From an uncultured Butyricicoccus sp. (GTDB lineage: Bacteria > Bacillota > Clostridia > Oscillospirales > Butyricicoccaceae), in assembly GCA_900547195.1 (NCBI GenBank), contig URFQ01000073.1, positions 1-12,391 of the forward strand: a DNA stretch of 12,391 nt. The letters are read 5' to 3'. Under the pieces are notes generated by a model. That model was not told where the DNA came from and did not search any database. It saw only the letters and a list, made by a program, of their open reading frames with translations. The position numbers were made by a program, and so were the translations under genes. Within the stretch, counting starts at the first letter, position 1. Each line of letters opens with the position of its first letter. Below are positions 1-6,834 of this stretch, piece after piece.

Positions 1-1139
1 TTGCCCAGGATGTTACCGGAGATAACAACGCGCTGGATTTCAGAAGTGCCCTCATAGATCTCGGTGATCTTGGCGTCGCGCATCATGCGCTCAACCGGGT
101 AATCCTTGGTGTAGCCGTAGCCGCCGTGTACCTGAACCGCCTTGGTGGTGATCTTCATAGCAGCCTCGGAAGCGAACAGCTTTGCAGTGGCAGCGTCCAG
201 CGTAAACTTCTCGCCGGCAGTCTTCTTCATCGCAGCCTTATAGGTCAGCAGGCGGGCAGCCTCGATGGAAACGTGCATGTCGGCAAACAGGAACTGGGTG
301 TTCTGGAACTTGGAGATCGGACGACCAAACTGCTCGCGGGTCTTGGCGAAGGCAACCGCCTCGTTCATCGCGCCCTCGCAGATGCCGAGCGCCTGTGCAG
401 CGATACCGATACGGCCGCCGTCCAGGGTCTGCATGGCGATCGGGAAGCCGCGGCCTTCCTTGCCGAGCAGGTTCTCCTTCGGGACGATGCAGTCGGTGAA
501 GACGATCTCAGCCGTCGGGGAGCCGTGCAGGCCGAGCTTCTGCTCGTGCTTGCCAACAGAGAAGCCCGGGAAGGAGCTCTCAACGATGAAAGCGGAAATG
601 CCCTTGGTGCCCTTGGACTTGTCGGTCATGGCAAATACTACGAATACGTCTGCAACATAGCCGTTGGTGATGAAGATCTTGGAACCGTTCAGTACATAAT
701 GGTCGCCCTGCAGCTCTGCGGTGCAGGTGCCCTTTGCGGCGTCCGAACCGGCGTCCGGCTCGGTCAGAGCAAAAGCGCCAACCTTGTGGCCTTCGGTCAG
801 CATGCGCAGATACTTCTGCTTCTGCTCCTCGGTGCCGTGCTGGATGATGGGGCCGCAGCACAGGCCGTTATGGGTCGCGAGGATGTCGCCGGTTGAAGCG
901 CACTGCTTGGACAGCTCCTCAATTGCGATTGCGCCGCACAGGTCGTCAGCGCCGGCGCCGCCGTACTGCTTCGGGACAATCATGCCCATAACACCGAGGT
1001 CAAACAGATGCTCGATGTTCTCGCGGGGGTATTCGCAGGTCTCGTCGGTGTGCGCAGCGATGGGCTTTACTTCATTCTCAGTGAAGCTCTGCATCATCTG
1101 GCGAACCAACTCCTGCTCACGGGTCAGATGGAAATCCAT
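1..1139 (-). CDS. bcd: Butyryl-CoA dehydrogenase (short-chain acyl-CoA dehydrogenase), 3' end cut by window
   Basis: This FAD flavoprotein reduces crotonyl-CoA to butyryl-CoA in the cytoplasm; in clostridia it normally works with electron-transfer flavoprotein EtfAB. 379 codons are visible, starting MDFHLTREQ, and the family is about 380 residues, so only the last few codons are missing. Seen: the substrate/FAD loop with FALTEPDAGSDA in the middle domain, IFITNGYVAD, the C-terminal QVHGGYGYTKDYPVERMMRD motif, and IYEGTSEIQR, whose first Glu (E363) is the expected catalytic base. The ATG (1139-1137) has an AAAGGAG ribosome site at 1154-1148, 8 nt away. It has its own promoter (1398-1426). Genes beyond the left edge, possibly etfBA, cannot be seen. 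A general short-chain acyl-CoA dehydrogenase is the alternative, but the hbd/crt context favours butyryl-CoA. Confidence 0.93.
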   Translation of the reverse strand, partial: MDFHLTREQELVRQMMQSFTENEVKPIAAHTDETCEYPRENIEHLFDLGVMGMIVPKQYGGAGADDLCGAIAIEELSKQCASTGDILATHNGLCCGPIIQHGTEEQKQKYLRMLTEGHKVGAFALTEPDAGSDAAKGTCTAELQGDHYVLNGSKIFITNGYVADVFVVFAMTDKSKGTKGISAFIVESSFPGFSVGKHEQKLGLHGSPTAEIVFTDCIVPKENLLGKEGRGFPIAMQTLDGGRIGIAAQALGICEGAMNEAVAFAKTREQFGRPISKFQNTQFLFADMHVSIEAARLLTYKAAMKKTAGEKFTLDAATAKLFASEAAMKITTKAVQVHGGYGYTKDYPVERMMRDAKITEIYEGTSEIQRVVISGNILG

Positions 1140-1175
1140 GTTCAAGTCTCCTTTAATTTGTATGTATTTGCCGAT

Positions 1176-1270
1176 GCCGGCGAACGCCGGCTTTCTGCCG
1201 TAACCGGACTGCAAAATGCAGCTCAAACCATAAAAAAGCCCGCCGACGTCCGGAAAAGGCCGTCAGAGGC
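1176..1270 (-). promoter_or_regulatory. Structured bcd leader with a terminator-like hairpin
   Basis: The predicted bcd transcript starts near 1391 and has about 250 untranslated nt. On the minus strand a hairpin pairs 1264-1258 (GACGGCC) with 1251-1245 (GGACGTC, one G/A mismatch), with extra outer GCC/GGC pairing, and runs straight into six T (1237-1232). This looks like an intrinsic terminator inside the leader. A second hairpin, GCCGGC-GTTC-GCCGGC (1191-1176), lies just upstream of the ribosome site. I see no T-box, SAM, FMN or other riboswitch signature. Attenuation is an inference; the hairpin could also be a weak pause site. Confidence 0.35.
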
Positions 1271-1397
1271 GCCATTCTTATGTGCGGGGGGACAGGGATG
1301 AAAAACGCGACAGTCTTGCACAAAAGGTGGGTATCTCTCTGGTTCCCTTCAAGATAGGTTTTGCGCATATTTATGTTAAGTTTTGTTTTTCTGCTTT

Positions 1398-1426
1398 AAT
1401 ATACCATAATCAGTGCGGTTCGTCAA
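1398..1426 (-). promoter_or_regulatory. Sigma-A type promoter of bcd
   Basis: On the minus strand TTGACG (1426-1421) is separated by exactly 17 nt from TATATT (1403-1398). Transcription should start near 1391. The surrounding stretch 1370-1520 is AT-rich, unlike the flanking coding DNA. A half-site resembling a Rex operator (TTGTGAAAA at 1490-1498) lies about 65 bp upstream but lacks a proper second half. Between 1427 and 1633 I see nothing else convincing. Confidence 0.75.
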
Positions 1427-1633
1427 CTATTAAAATCGCCATATTTCTATGTAATGATTGGGTAATATTACATTTTGACAGCAATAATTTTGTGAAAATC
1501 CAGTTAAAATGATGAACATGGGAGCCTGCTGAAAAGAAATCAAAATGTTGCGGTTCAATCCTTTTGTGCATTTTGCCTGCAAACAATTGACAAAAAAGAA
1601 CCAAAGTGCGCTGCAATGACAAACGGAGGCGAT

Positions 1634-1673
1634 TATACGCCGGATACTTGACTTGTCAAGAATCCGGCGTATA
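1634..1673. repeat. 40-bp near-perfect inverted repeat, probable MarR operator
   Basis: Two 20-base arms match at 18 of 20 positions, with the centre between 1653 and 1654. The core is CTTGACTTGTCAAG and the outer arms carry TATACGCCGGAT / ATCCGGCGTATA. It overlaps both the -35 and the -10 of the marR promoter, so a protein bound here would block transcription. MarR dimers usually bind shorter (about 16-20 bp) palindromes, so 40 bp could hold two nested sites or two dimers. Confidence 0.7.
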
Positions 1674-1675
1674 CT
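1648..1675 (+). promoter_or_regulatory. Promoter of the marR-MATE-MATE operon
   Basis: TTGACT (1648-1653) and TATACT (1670-1675) are separated by 16 nt and lie within the 40-bp palindrome. Transcription would begin near 1682, giving a leader of about 20 nt before the marR start, with AAAGGAGG at 1689-1696. Confidence 0.7.
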
Positions 1676-1702
1676 GGTTTTATACACAAAAGGAGGCATA
1701 CC

Positions 1703-2143
1703 ATGCAAAGCGGGAGATTTGGGAAATATATCGCGGTGCTGCATCGGCAGGAACAAAAATACATCAACCGCGTGATGAAACGCTATGGACTCGGGTATTC
1801 GTGTTATAATTTTCTGCTGTATCTCAGCCGCAACGAGGGTGTTAGCCAGAAGGCGCTGTGCAGGGACATGGTCATTGACGAGGCGCTGGCCGCGCGTGCG
1901 ATGAAAAAGCTGGAGGGGCAGGGGTATGTCCGCCGGGACAAAAAGGAAGGCGGCCGCACGTATCAGCTGTTTTTAACAGAAAAGGGACATGCCCTGATTC
2001 CGGCGCTGCGCGCGGCGGTTGCCGGCTGGTGGCAGACCCTGACCGCAGGATGGGATGAGACGCAGCGTGCATGGCTTATGGCCGAACTGCCGGTGATGGC
2101 TGCAAAAGCAGGGGAAATGATTGATGCCATTGAGGAGGGGTAA
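1703..2143 (+). CDS. MarR-family winged-helix repressor
   Basis: This 146-residue protein has the size and pattern of MarR regulators: an N-terminal dimerisation helix, a helix-turn-helix around residues 45-75 (VSQKALCRDMVIDEALAARAM), a wing with RRDKKEGGRTYQLFLTEKG near residues 78-96, and a C-terminal helix that completes the dimer interface. Start ATG has AAAGGAGG 6 nt upstream. It is first in an operon with two MATE exporters; its stop lies 2 nt before the first MATE start. It most likely represses this operon through the 1634-1673 palindrome and releases it on binding a small aromatic or drug-like ligand. The ligand cannot be read from sequence. Function as a MarR regulator is secure; autoregulation is inferred. 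Confidence 0.9.
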   Translation: MQSGRFGKYIAVLHRQEQKYINRVMKRYGLGYSCYNFLLYLSRNEGVSQKALCRDMVIDEALAARAMKKLEGQGYVRRDKKEGGRTYQLFLTEKGHALIPALRAAVAGWWQTLTAGWDETQRAWLMAELPVMAAKAGEMIDAIEEG

Positions 2144-2145
2144 CC

Positions 2146-3531
2146 ATGGAACAAACAAGAGAAAACCCGCTAGGCCGGGAAAAAATCGGTGCGCTGCTCG
2201 CGCGGTTTGCGGTGCCGAGCATCATCGCCATGCTGGTCAGCGCGCTGTACAACATTGTGGATCAGTTCTTTATCGGCTGGAGTGTAGGCATGCTGGGCAA
2301 CGCGGCCACCAATGTCGCTTTTCCACTGACCATCACATGCACCGGGCTGTCGCTGCTGTGCGGCATCGGCGGTGCGGCGAATTTTAACCTGTGTATGGGC
2401 CGGAAGGATGCGGAAAAGGCGGAGCGCTTTGCCGGCGCGGCAATCGGCATGATGCTGATTTTGGGGATGGTGCTGTGCATCGGCACACGGCTGTTTTTGC
2501 GGCCGCTCATGCTGGCCTTTGGCGCAACCGCCGACAGCCTGGACTATGCGCTGGCCTACACCGGCATTACCTCGTTTGGCTTCCCGTTCCTGATCCTGAC
2601 AACGGCGGGCAGCAATCTCATCCGAGCGGACGGCAGTCCGCGGTTTTCCATGCTGTGCACGCTGTCCGGCGCGGCCATCAACACCATCCTCGATCCGGTG
2701 TTCATCTTCCGGTTCGGGATGGGCATGGCGGGCGCCGCGCTTGCCACCGTCCTCGGCCAGCTTGTGTCCGGCCTGCTGGTGGCGGGTTATCTGTTGCATT
2801 TTAAAACGGTGCATCTGCGGGTGCGTTCGCTGCTGCCGTCGGCCGAATATTGCGGGCAGATTCTTGCGCTCGGCAGCGCGCCGTTTTTCAACCAGATGGC
2901 CATGATGGCAGTACAAATCGTGATGAACAACACCCTGCGTCATTATGGCGCCATGTCTTCCTACGGCGACGCCATCCCGCTCGCCTGCGCGGGCATTATC
3001 ACAAAAGTGAACATGATTTACTTTTCCATCGTCATCGGCATTTCGCAGGGCATCCAGCCGATCATCAGCTTCAACTATGGCGCGAAGGACTACGCCCGCG
3101 TGCGTGAGACCTACAAAAAGGCTGCGGTGTTGGTCATTTGCATTTCGGTGGCGGCGTTCCTGTGCTTCCAGCTTGTCCCGCGGCGGATCATCAGCCTGTT
3201 CGGGGAAGGCAGCGAGGAGTATTACCGCTTTGCGGAGGAATACTTCCGCATTTTCCTGTTTTTTACGTTTGCAAACGGCATCCAGCCGATTACGGCGAAT
3301 TTTTTTACTTCGATCGGCAAAGCGGGGCGCGGCGTGTTTATCTCCCTGACGCGGCAAATCCTTTTCCTGCTGCCGCTCATTCTCATCCTGCCGCTGTTTC
3401 TCGGCATCGACGGTGTGATGTATGCCGCGCCTGTCGCGGATTTCATTGCTGCGGTGCTGGCCGTCCTGTTTGTAACCCGGGAGTTTGCACGGATGAAGAA
3501 GGAGGGGGAAGCCCTTGACGGTACAGAATGA
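2146..3531 (+). CDS. MATE-family multidrug/cation antiporter (first copy)
   Basis: This 461-residue integral membrane protein has about twelve hydrophobic segments in two homologous halves, the usual MATE size and arrangement. Typical family signatures are visible: LYNIVDQFFIGW near residue 40, NTILDPVFIFRFGMG in the first half, and GISQGIQPIISFNYGAKDY at the start of the second half. MATE proteins export cationic drugs or metabolites in exchange for H+ or Na+. The start ATG lies 2 nt after the marR stop, with GGAGGGG inside the end of marR, so translation is probably coupled. It overlaps the next MATE gene by 17 nt. The substrate is unknown; the MepA-like subfamily is likely. Confidence 0.92.
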   Translation: MEQTRENPLGREKIGALLARFAVPSIIAMLVSALYNIVDQFFIGWSVGMLGNAATNVAFPLTITCTGLSLLCGIGGAANFNLCMGRKDAEKAERFAGAAIGMMLILGMVLCIGTRLFLRPLMLAFGATADSLDYALAYTGITSFGFPFLILTTAGSNLIRADGSPRFSMLCTLSGAAINTILDPVFIFRFGMGMAGAALATVLGQLVSGLLVAGYLLHFKTVHLRVRSLLPSAEYCGQILALGSAPFFNQMAMMAVQIVMNNTLRHYGAMSSYGDAIPLACAGIITKVNMIYFSIVIGISQGIQPIISFNYGAKDYARVRETYKKAAVLVICISVAAFLCFQLVPRRIISLFGEGSEEYYRFAEEYFRIFLFFTFANGIQPITANFFTSIGKAGRGVFISLTRQILFLLPLILILPLFLGIDGVMYAAPVADFIAAVLAVLFVTREFARMKKEGEALDGTE

Positions 3532-4873
3532 TTTTTCCCGCGGGAGCATCCCGGGAAACATCCTGCGGCTTGCCGTGCCGCTGATGCTTGCGCAGCTGGT
3601 CAACATCCTGTATAACGTCGTTGACCGTGTGTTCCTTGGGCACATCGGCGGCAGCACGTTACCGCTCACCGGCGTCGGCCTGTGCATGCCGGTCATCACG
3701 GTGATTTCGGCATTTTCCGGCCTGTTGGGCATGGGCGGCGCGCCGCTGTGCTCGATTGCGCGGGGGCAGGGCGAATTGGATGAGGCCGGGCACATCCAGA
3801 ATACATCGTTTGTGCTGCTGGTTTCGACTGGGCTGCTGCTGACGTTCGCCGGGGAGGCGTTCCTTACGCCCATCCTGCGCCTGTTCGGCGCAAGCGGGGA
3901 CACGCTGCCCTACGCGGCAGCATATCTGCGCACCTATCTTGCAGGCACGGTCTTTGTCATGATTTCGCTCGGCATGAACTATTTTATTAACGCGCAGGGC
4001 TTTGCGCGCATCGGCATGCTCACGGTTTCGCTTGGCGCGGTGATCAATCTCGTGCTTGACCCGCTGCTGATCTTCGGGCTGAATCTGGGTGTGCGCGGTG
4101 CGGCGCTTGCAACTGTGTGCGCACAGGGCGTCAGCGCGGTGTGGGTGCTGCGCTTCCTGTTCGGCAAAAAGGCAATTTTGCGTCTGGCGCCGCAGACCTT
4201 CCGATGGGACAGCGAGCGCATCCGGCGGATCACCGGCCTCGGCCTGTCGAACTTCATCGCGCTGGGCACCAACGGGCTGGTGCAGATCGCCTGCAACACG
4301 ACTTTGCAGGCCTTCGGCGGGGATCTGTATGTCGGCGTGATGACCGTGCTGTCGTCGATCCGCGAGGTGGTGCAGATGCCGGTCGGCGGTCTGACAAACG
4401 GCGGCCAGCCGGTGATCGGTTACAACTACGGCGCCAAAGCCTATGCCCGTGTGCGGCAGGCCATCCGGTTTATGACCGTTTCCGGTATCGCGTACACCAC
4501 CGCGATCTGGGCGGCGCTGTTTTTCTTTCCGCACGGGTTTATCACCCTGTTCAGCGACGACAGTGCGCTGCTGCAAGCCGCCCTGCCTGCGCTGCATCTG
4601 TACTTTTTCGGGTATTTCATGATGTCGCTGCAATTTGCCGGACAGTCGGTCTTTGTGGCGCTCGGCAAATCGCGGCAGGCGGTGTTTTTCTCGCTGTTCC
4701 GCAAAGTGGTGATTGTGGTGCCGCTGACGCTTTTGCTGCCGCGTGTGGCCGGGCTGGGGGTGGCGGGCGTGTTCCTTGCCGAACCGGTGAGCAACTTTGC
4801 CGGCGGGCTGGCCTGCTTCGCCACCATGTGTTTCACGGTATACCGCAGGCTGGGTTCTTCGAAGGACGGCTGA
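3515..4873 (+). CDS. MATE-family multidrug/cation antiporter (second copy)
   Basis: This 452-residue membrane protein also has about twelve segments and MATE signatures: ILYNVVDRVFLGHIGG near residue 30, INLVLDPLLIFGLNLG in the first half and TNGGQPVIGYNYGAKAY in the second. It starts at TTG (3515), with GGAGGGGG 6 nt upstream inside the previous gene; the nearby ATG at 3528 is out of frame. The 17-nt overlap means coupled translation. It is clearly diverged from its neighbour, so this is not a recent duplication. The two could work as separate exporters of different range or as partners. The stop codon lies in the loop of the terminator at 4862-4888. Confidence 0.9.
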   Translation: MTVQNDFSRGSIPGNILRLAVPLMLAQLVNILYNVVDRVFLGHIGGSTLPLTGVGLCMPVITVISAFSGLLGMGGAPLCSIARGQGELDEAGHIQNTSFVLLVSTGLLLTFAGEAFLTPILRLFGASGDTLPYAAAYLRTYLAGTVFVMISLGMNYFINAQGFARIGMLTVSLGAVINLVLDPLLIFGLNLGVRGAALATVCAQGVSAVWVLRFLFGKKAILRLAPQTFRWDSERIRRITGLGLSNFIALGTNGLVQIACNTTLQAFGGDLYVGVMTVLSSIREVVQMPVGGLTNGGQPVIGYNYGAKAYARVRQAIRFMTVSGIAYTTAIWAALFFFPHGFITLFSDDSALLQAALPALHLYFFGYFMMSLQFAGQSVFVALGKSRQAVFFSLFRKVVIVVPLTLLLPRVAGLGVAGVFLAEPVSNFAGGLACFATMCFTVYRRLGSSKDG

Positions 4874-4888
4874 AACGCCGTCCTTTTT
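4862..4888 (+). terminator. Intrinsic terminator of the MATE operon
   Basis: AAGGACGGC pairs perfectly with GCCGTCCTT around the loop TGAAAC, followed by a T-run. The TGA stop of the second MATE gene forms the first bases of the loop, so the last codons of the gene make the 5' arm. A ribosome reaching the stop would cover the hairpin, which may allow some read-through into the recombinase. Confidence 0.85.
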
Positions 4889-4893
4889 GCCGC

Positions 4894-4921
4894 CCCTCCC
4901 CGCATAGGATGCAGGGGAGGG
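4894..4921 (+). promoter_or_regulatory. Hairpin that buries the ribosome site of the small ORF/recombinase pair
   Basis: CCCTCCCCGCAT (4894-4905) pairs with ATGC-A-GGGGAGGG (4909-4921) around a 3-nt loop with one bulged A: 12 base pairs, mostly GC. The 3' arm GGGGAGGG is the Shine-Dalgarno sequence for the start at 4928. In RNA this stem would strongly limit initiation. It follows the MATE terminator directly; I see no room for a promoter between them. Confidence 0.55.
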
Positions 4922-4927
4922 ATGCAT

Positions 4928-5038
4928 ATGCAGCAAATTTGGGAAATCCGGGAATGCGTTACAGAGAGCAGCGCGCAGGCGCGCGACGCGCTGCGGCGGG
5001 AGGCTGTACGGCTGCTGCGGGAGCGGTTTACGCGATGA
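4928..5038 (+). CDS. 36-residue small protein translationally coupled to the recombinase
   Basis: ATG at 4928 follows GGGGAGGG with 7 nt spacing and opens a frame starting MQQIWEIRECVTESSAQA and ending RLLRERFTR. The stop overlaps the recombinase start as ATGA (5035-5038), the classic coupling arrangement. The recombinase has no good ribosome site of its own. The peptide is charged, rich in Arg and Glu and likely helical; I recognise no family. It could be a leader peptide that only delivers ribosomes to the recombinase, or a small partner such as a directionality factor. An alternative ATG at 4922 sits too close to the ribosome site. Confidence 0.55.
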   Translation: MQQIWEIRECVTESSAQARDALRREAVRLLRERFTR

Positions 5039-6480
5039 GGCGGGACGCAATTTACGCGCGTCAGTCGGTGGAGCGCGAGGACAGCCTTTCGATCGAGGGG
5101 CAGCTTGCACGCTGCCGCGTTGAGGCGCATGAGGACGCGCAGGAGTACATTGACCGGGGCTTTAGCGGCAAAAACACCAACCGTCCAGCCTTTCAGCGCA
5201 TGATGCAAGACATCTGCGCCGGTTACATCGGCAAAGTGATCGTTTACCGGCTGGACAGAATCAGCCGTTCGATCCTGGATTTTGCGCAGATGATGGAGTT
5301 GTTCGAGGAAAAACAGGTGGAATTTTTGTCCTCAACCGAACACTTCGACACCTCCGCGCCCATGGGGCGGGCGATGCTGAACATCTGCATCGTATTCGCG
5401 CAGCTCGAGCGGGAAACAATTCAGTCCCGCGTGCTGGATACTTATGTCGACCGCAGCCGCCGGGGGTTTTACATGGGTGGTCGTGTGCCGTATGGATTTG
5501 CGCTGGATGCGCTGACGCTGGATGGCGTGCGGACGGCGTGCTATGTGCCGGTAGAAGCGGAAACGGCCGTCCTGCGGCGCATGTTTGCCGTTTATGCACG
5601 GCAAGAGACCGCGCTTGGGGATCTGGCCCGCCTGCTGGAGCAGGAGGGCCTGCGCAATCGCCGGGGACGGGCGTGGAGCACGCCGCGCCTGAGTGAACTG
5701 CTCAAAAACCCGGTCTACTGCCGGGCGGACAGGCAGATCTATGATTTTTTCCGGGCGCAGGGAACCGAGGTGATCAATCCGCCCGCGGACTTCATCGGCC
5801 GCAACGGCTGCTATCTGTTTCGCGGGGACAGCGCCAACAAGCGCGCCGATTTGCAGGGCGCACGGCTGGTGCTCGCCCCGCACGAGGGGCTGGTGGACAG
5901 CGCGGTATGGCTGGCCTGCCGCCGGAAGCTGCTGGCAAACCGGCAGGCCGCCGTGCCGTCCGCCGGAAAAAGTTCATGGCTGTGCGGGCGTGTCCGATGT
6001 GCGGCCTGCGGCCGGGCGCTGACGGTTGCGCGTTCGAAATCGGCAGCCGGACGGTATTTTGTCTGCCCGGGAAAGGGGAAAAGCTGCGTCGGGCTGCCGA
6101 CTATTTACGCGGCGCAGCTGGAAAGCGCGGTGGAGGAACGCCTGCTTGAACGAATTGCCGGCCTGCTCTTCGCGGAGGATGCCGATTTGGGCGCCCTGCG
6201 CGCGCAGGAGGCCGCTTTGACACAGCGATTGAATACTTTGGCGGATCGGGCGTTGCAAGCGTCTGGCGCGCTCCTGCGGGCCTTGGAGCGCTATGCTGCG
6301 CGGACGGAAGCGCAGCTTGTAGCAGCGCGTCTCCGGATGGAGCAGGCGGTGCAGGCGTTACAGCCGCTGCGCGTGCGCTGGGACGCCCTGTGTGTGGAAG
6401 AACGGCAGCATATTTTCGCGGCGCTTGCGGACGCCGTGCGGGTGGAGCCGAGACGGCTGACCATTCAGTGGAGGTTCTAG
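5035..6480 (+). CDS. Large serine recombinase (resolvase/invertase N-domain, recombinase domain, zinc ribbon)
   Basis: This 481-residue site-specific DNA recombinase has an N-terminal catalytic domain (residues 4-140) with YARQS carrying the likely nucleophile Ser11, the arginine-rich YRLDRISRS (71-79) and the LERETIQSR helix (124-132). Next comes a recombinase domain (about 148-260: GRVPYGF, LLKNPVYC), a zinc-ribbon region with Cys317, 322, 325, 344 and 351, and a coiled-coil segment (about 375-450), the usual plan of large serine integrases. The start at ATG 5035 is set by overlap with the small ORF; the frame is open much further upstream but there it only shadows the MATE gene. No transfer, phage or transposon cargo and no obvious att repeats are nearby, so it may be a remnant or domesticated enzyme. 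All catalytic motifs look intact. Confidence 0.9.
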   Translation: MRRDAIYARQSVEREDSLSIEGQLARCRVEAHEDAQEYIDRGFSGKNTNRPAFQRMMQDICAGYIGKVIVYRLDRISRSILDFAQMMELFEEKQVEFLSSTEHFDTSAPMGRAMLNICIVFAQLERETIQSRVLDTYVDRSRRGFYMGGRVPYGFALDALTLDGVRTACYVPVEAETAVLRRMFAVYARQETALGDLARLLEQEGLRNRRGRAWSTPRLSELLKNPVYCRADRQIYDFFRAQGTEVINPPADFIGRNGCYLFRGDSANKRADLQGARLVLAPHEGLVDSAVWLACRRKLLANRQAAVPSAGKSSWLCGRVRCAACGRALTVARSKSAAGRYFVCPGKGKSCVGLPTIYAAQLESAVEERLLERIAGLLFAEDADLGALRAQEAALTQRLNTLADRALQASGALLRALERYAARTEAQLVAARLRMEQAVQALQPLRVRWDALCVEERQHIFAALADAVRVEPRRLTIQWRF

Positions 6481-6613
6481 GTGTTGAACGCCGCGCTTTG
6501 GCGACGCGCTGCGCACTGTGCAGGAAAATCTGGACGCGAAAAATTATTATGCGTACAATCCGGAATTCGACGTGCAGCCGGTTCCGCAGCCCCGGAATAT
6601 GCCGCGCCTGTAA
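6481..6613 (+). pseudogene. Small downstream ORF, apparently frameshifted
   Basis: GGAGG (6470-6474) lies 6 nt before a GTG at 6481, directly after the recombinase stop. The frame it opens starts MLNAAL but then runs into the terminator. The protein-like frame with local codon bias begins at 6497, reads FGDALRTVQENLDAKNYYAY and ends at TAA 6611, 12 nt before the terminator hairpin. It has an in-frame stop at 6485 and no start codon. A one-base change near 6486-6497 would join the two parts into about 43 residues. Either a decayed small gene, a sequencing error, or a real frameshift. No family recognised. Confidence 0.4.
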
Positions 6614-6625
6614 TTCCCCAAATTT

Positions 6626-6660
6626 GTGCAAAAGCCCAGCATTTTGCTGGGCTTTTGCAC
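6626..6660. terminator. Strong intrinsic terminator after the recombinase unit
   Basis: A perfect 15-bp inverted repeat (GTGCAAAAGCCCAGC with its complement) surrounds the loop ATTTT. The 3' arm carries CTTTTG, and the symmetric A/T tracts let it work in both directions. Confidence 0.85.
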
Positions 6661-6712
6661 GTTTTGAAAAGCTTTTTGTGACAAGTAAGTGAAAAAATGG
6701 GGATGGATACTG

Positions 6713-6823
6713 GTGAAATCCGCTAGTTTTGCCGCAAAAAATAGAGGAAAAGAGGTCAAATTGGAAGAATTTAAGAAAAGATTAGAAAAAATCTTGTATT
6801 CCAAGGGGATATATGTAAAATAG
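6713..6823 (+). CDS. Possible short basic peptide upstream of the LytTR regulator
   Basis: A short open frame ends LEEFKKRLEKILYSKGIYVK at TAG 6821. Possible starts are GTG 6689 (44 aa, no ribosome site), GTG 6713 (36 aa, GGGGATGG 6 nt upstream) and TTG 6761 (20 aa, AGAGG 5 nt upstream). The product would be lysine-rich and likely an amphipathic helix. Short peptides beside LytTR regulators can be signals, but this one has no Cys for an AgrD-type ring, and no AgrB or kinase gene is present. Its end overlaps the probable lytTR promoter, so the segment may simply be AT-rich non-coding DNA. Confidence 0.22.
   Translation: MKSASFAAKNRGKEVKLEEFKKRLEKILYSKGIYVK
6794..6821 (+). promoter_or_regulatory. 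Probable promoter of the LytTR regulator gene
   Basis: TTGTAT (6794-6799) and TAAAAT (6816-6821) are separated by 16 nt, in a locally AT-rich stretch. Transcription would begin near 6828, giving a leader of about 97 nt. Confidence 0.45.
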
Positions 6824-6834
6824 AAAGCAATAAG

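Noticed and set aside
1489..1508. Rex-like half-site upstream of bcd
   Set aside because: Only one half fits the TTGTTAA/TTGTGAA pattern, and it lies about 65 bp upstream of the -35.
4117..5034. Upstream extension of the recombinase frame by 306 residues
   Set aside because: It overlaps the MATE gene in another frame, crosses its terminator and is low-complexity; the recombinase family starts at MRRDAIYARQS.
2170..5110. Very long open frames antisense to the two MATE genes
   Set aside because: They are Arg/Gln/His-rich with no domain pattern, no ribosome sites, and follow from the codon bias of the genes opposite.
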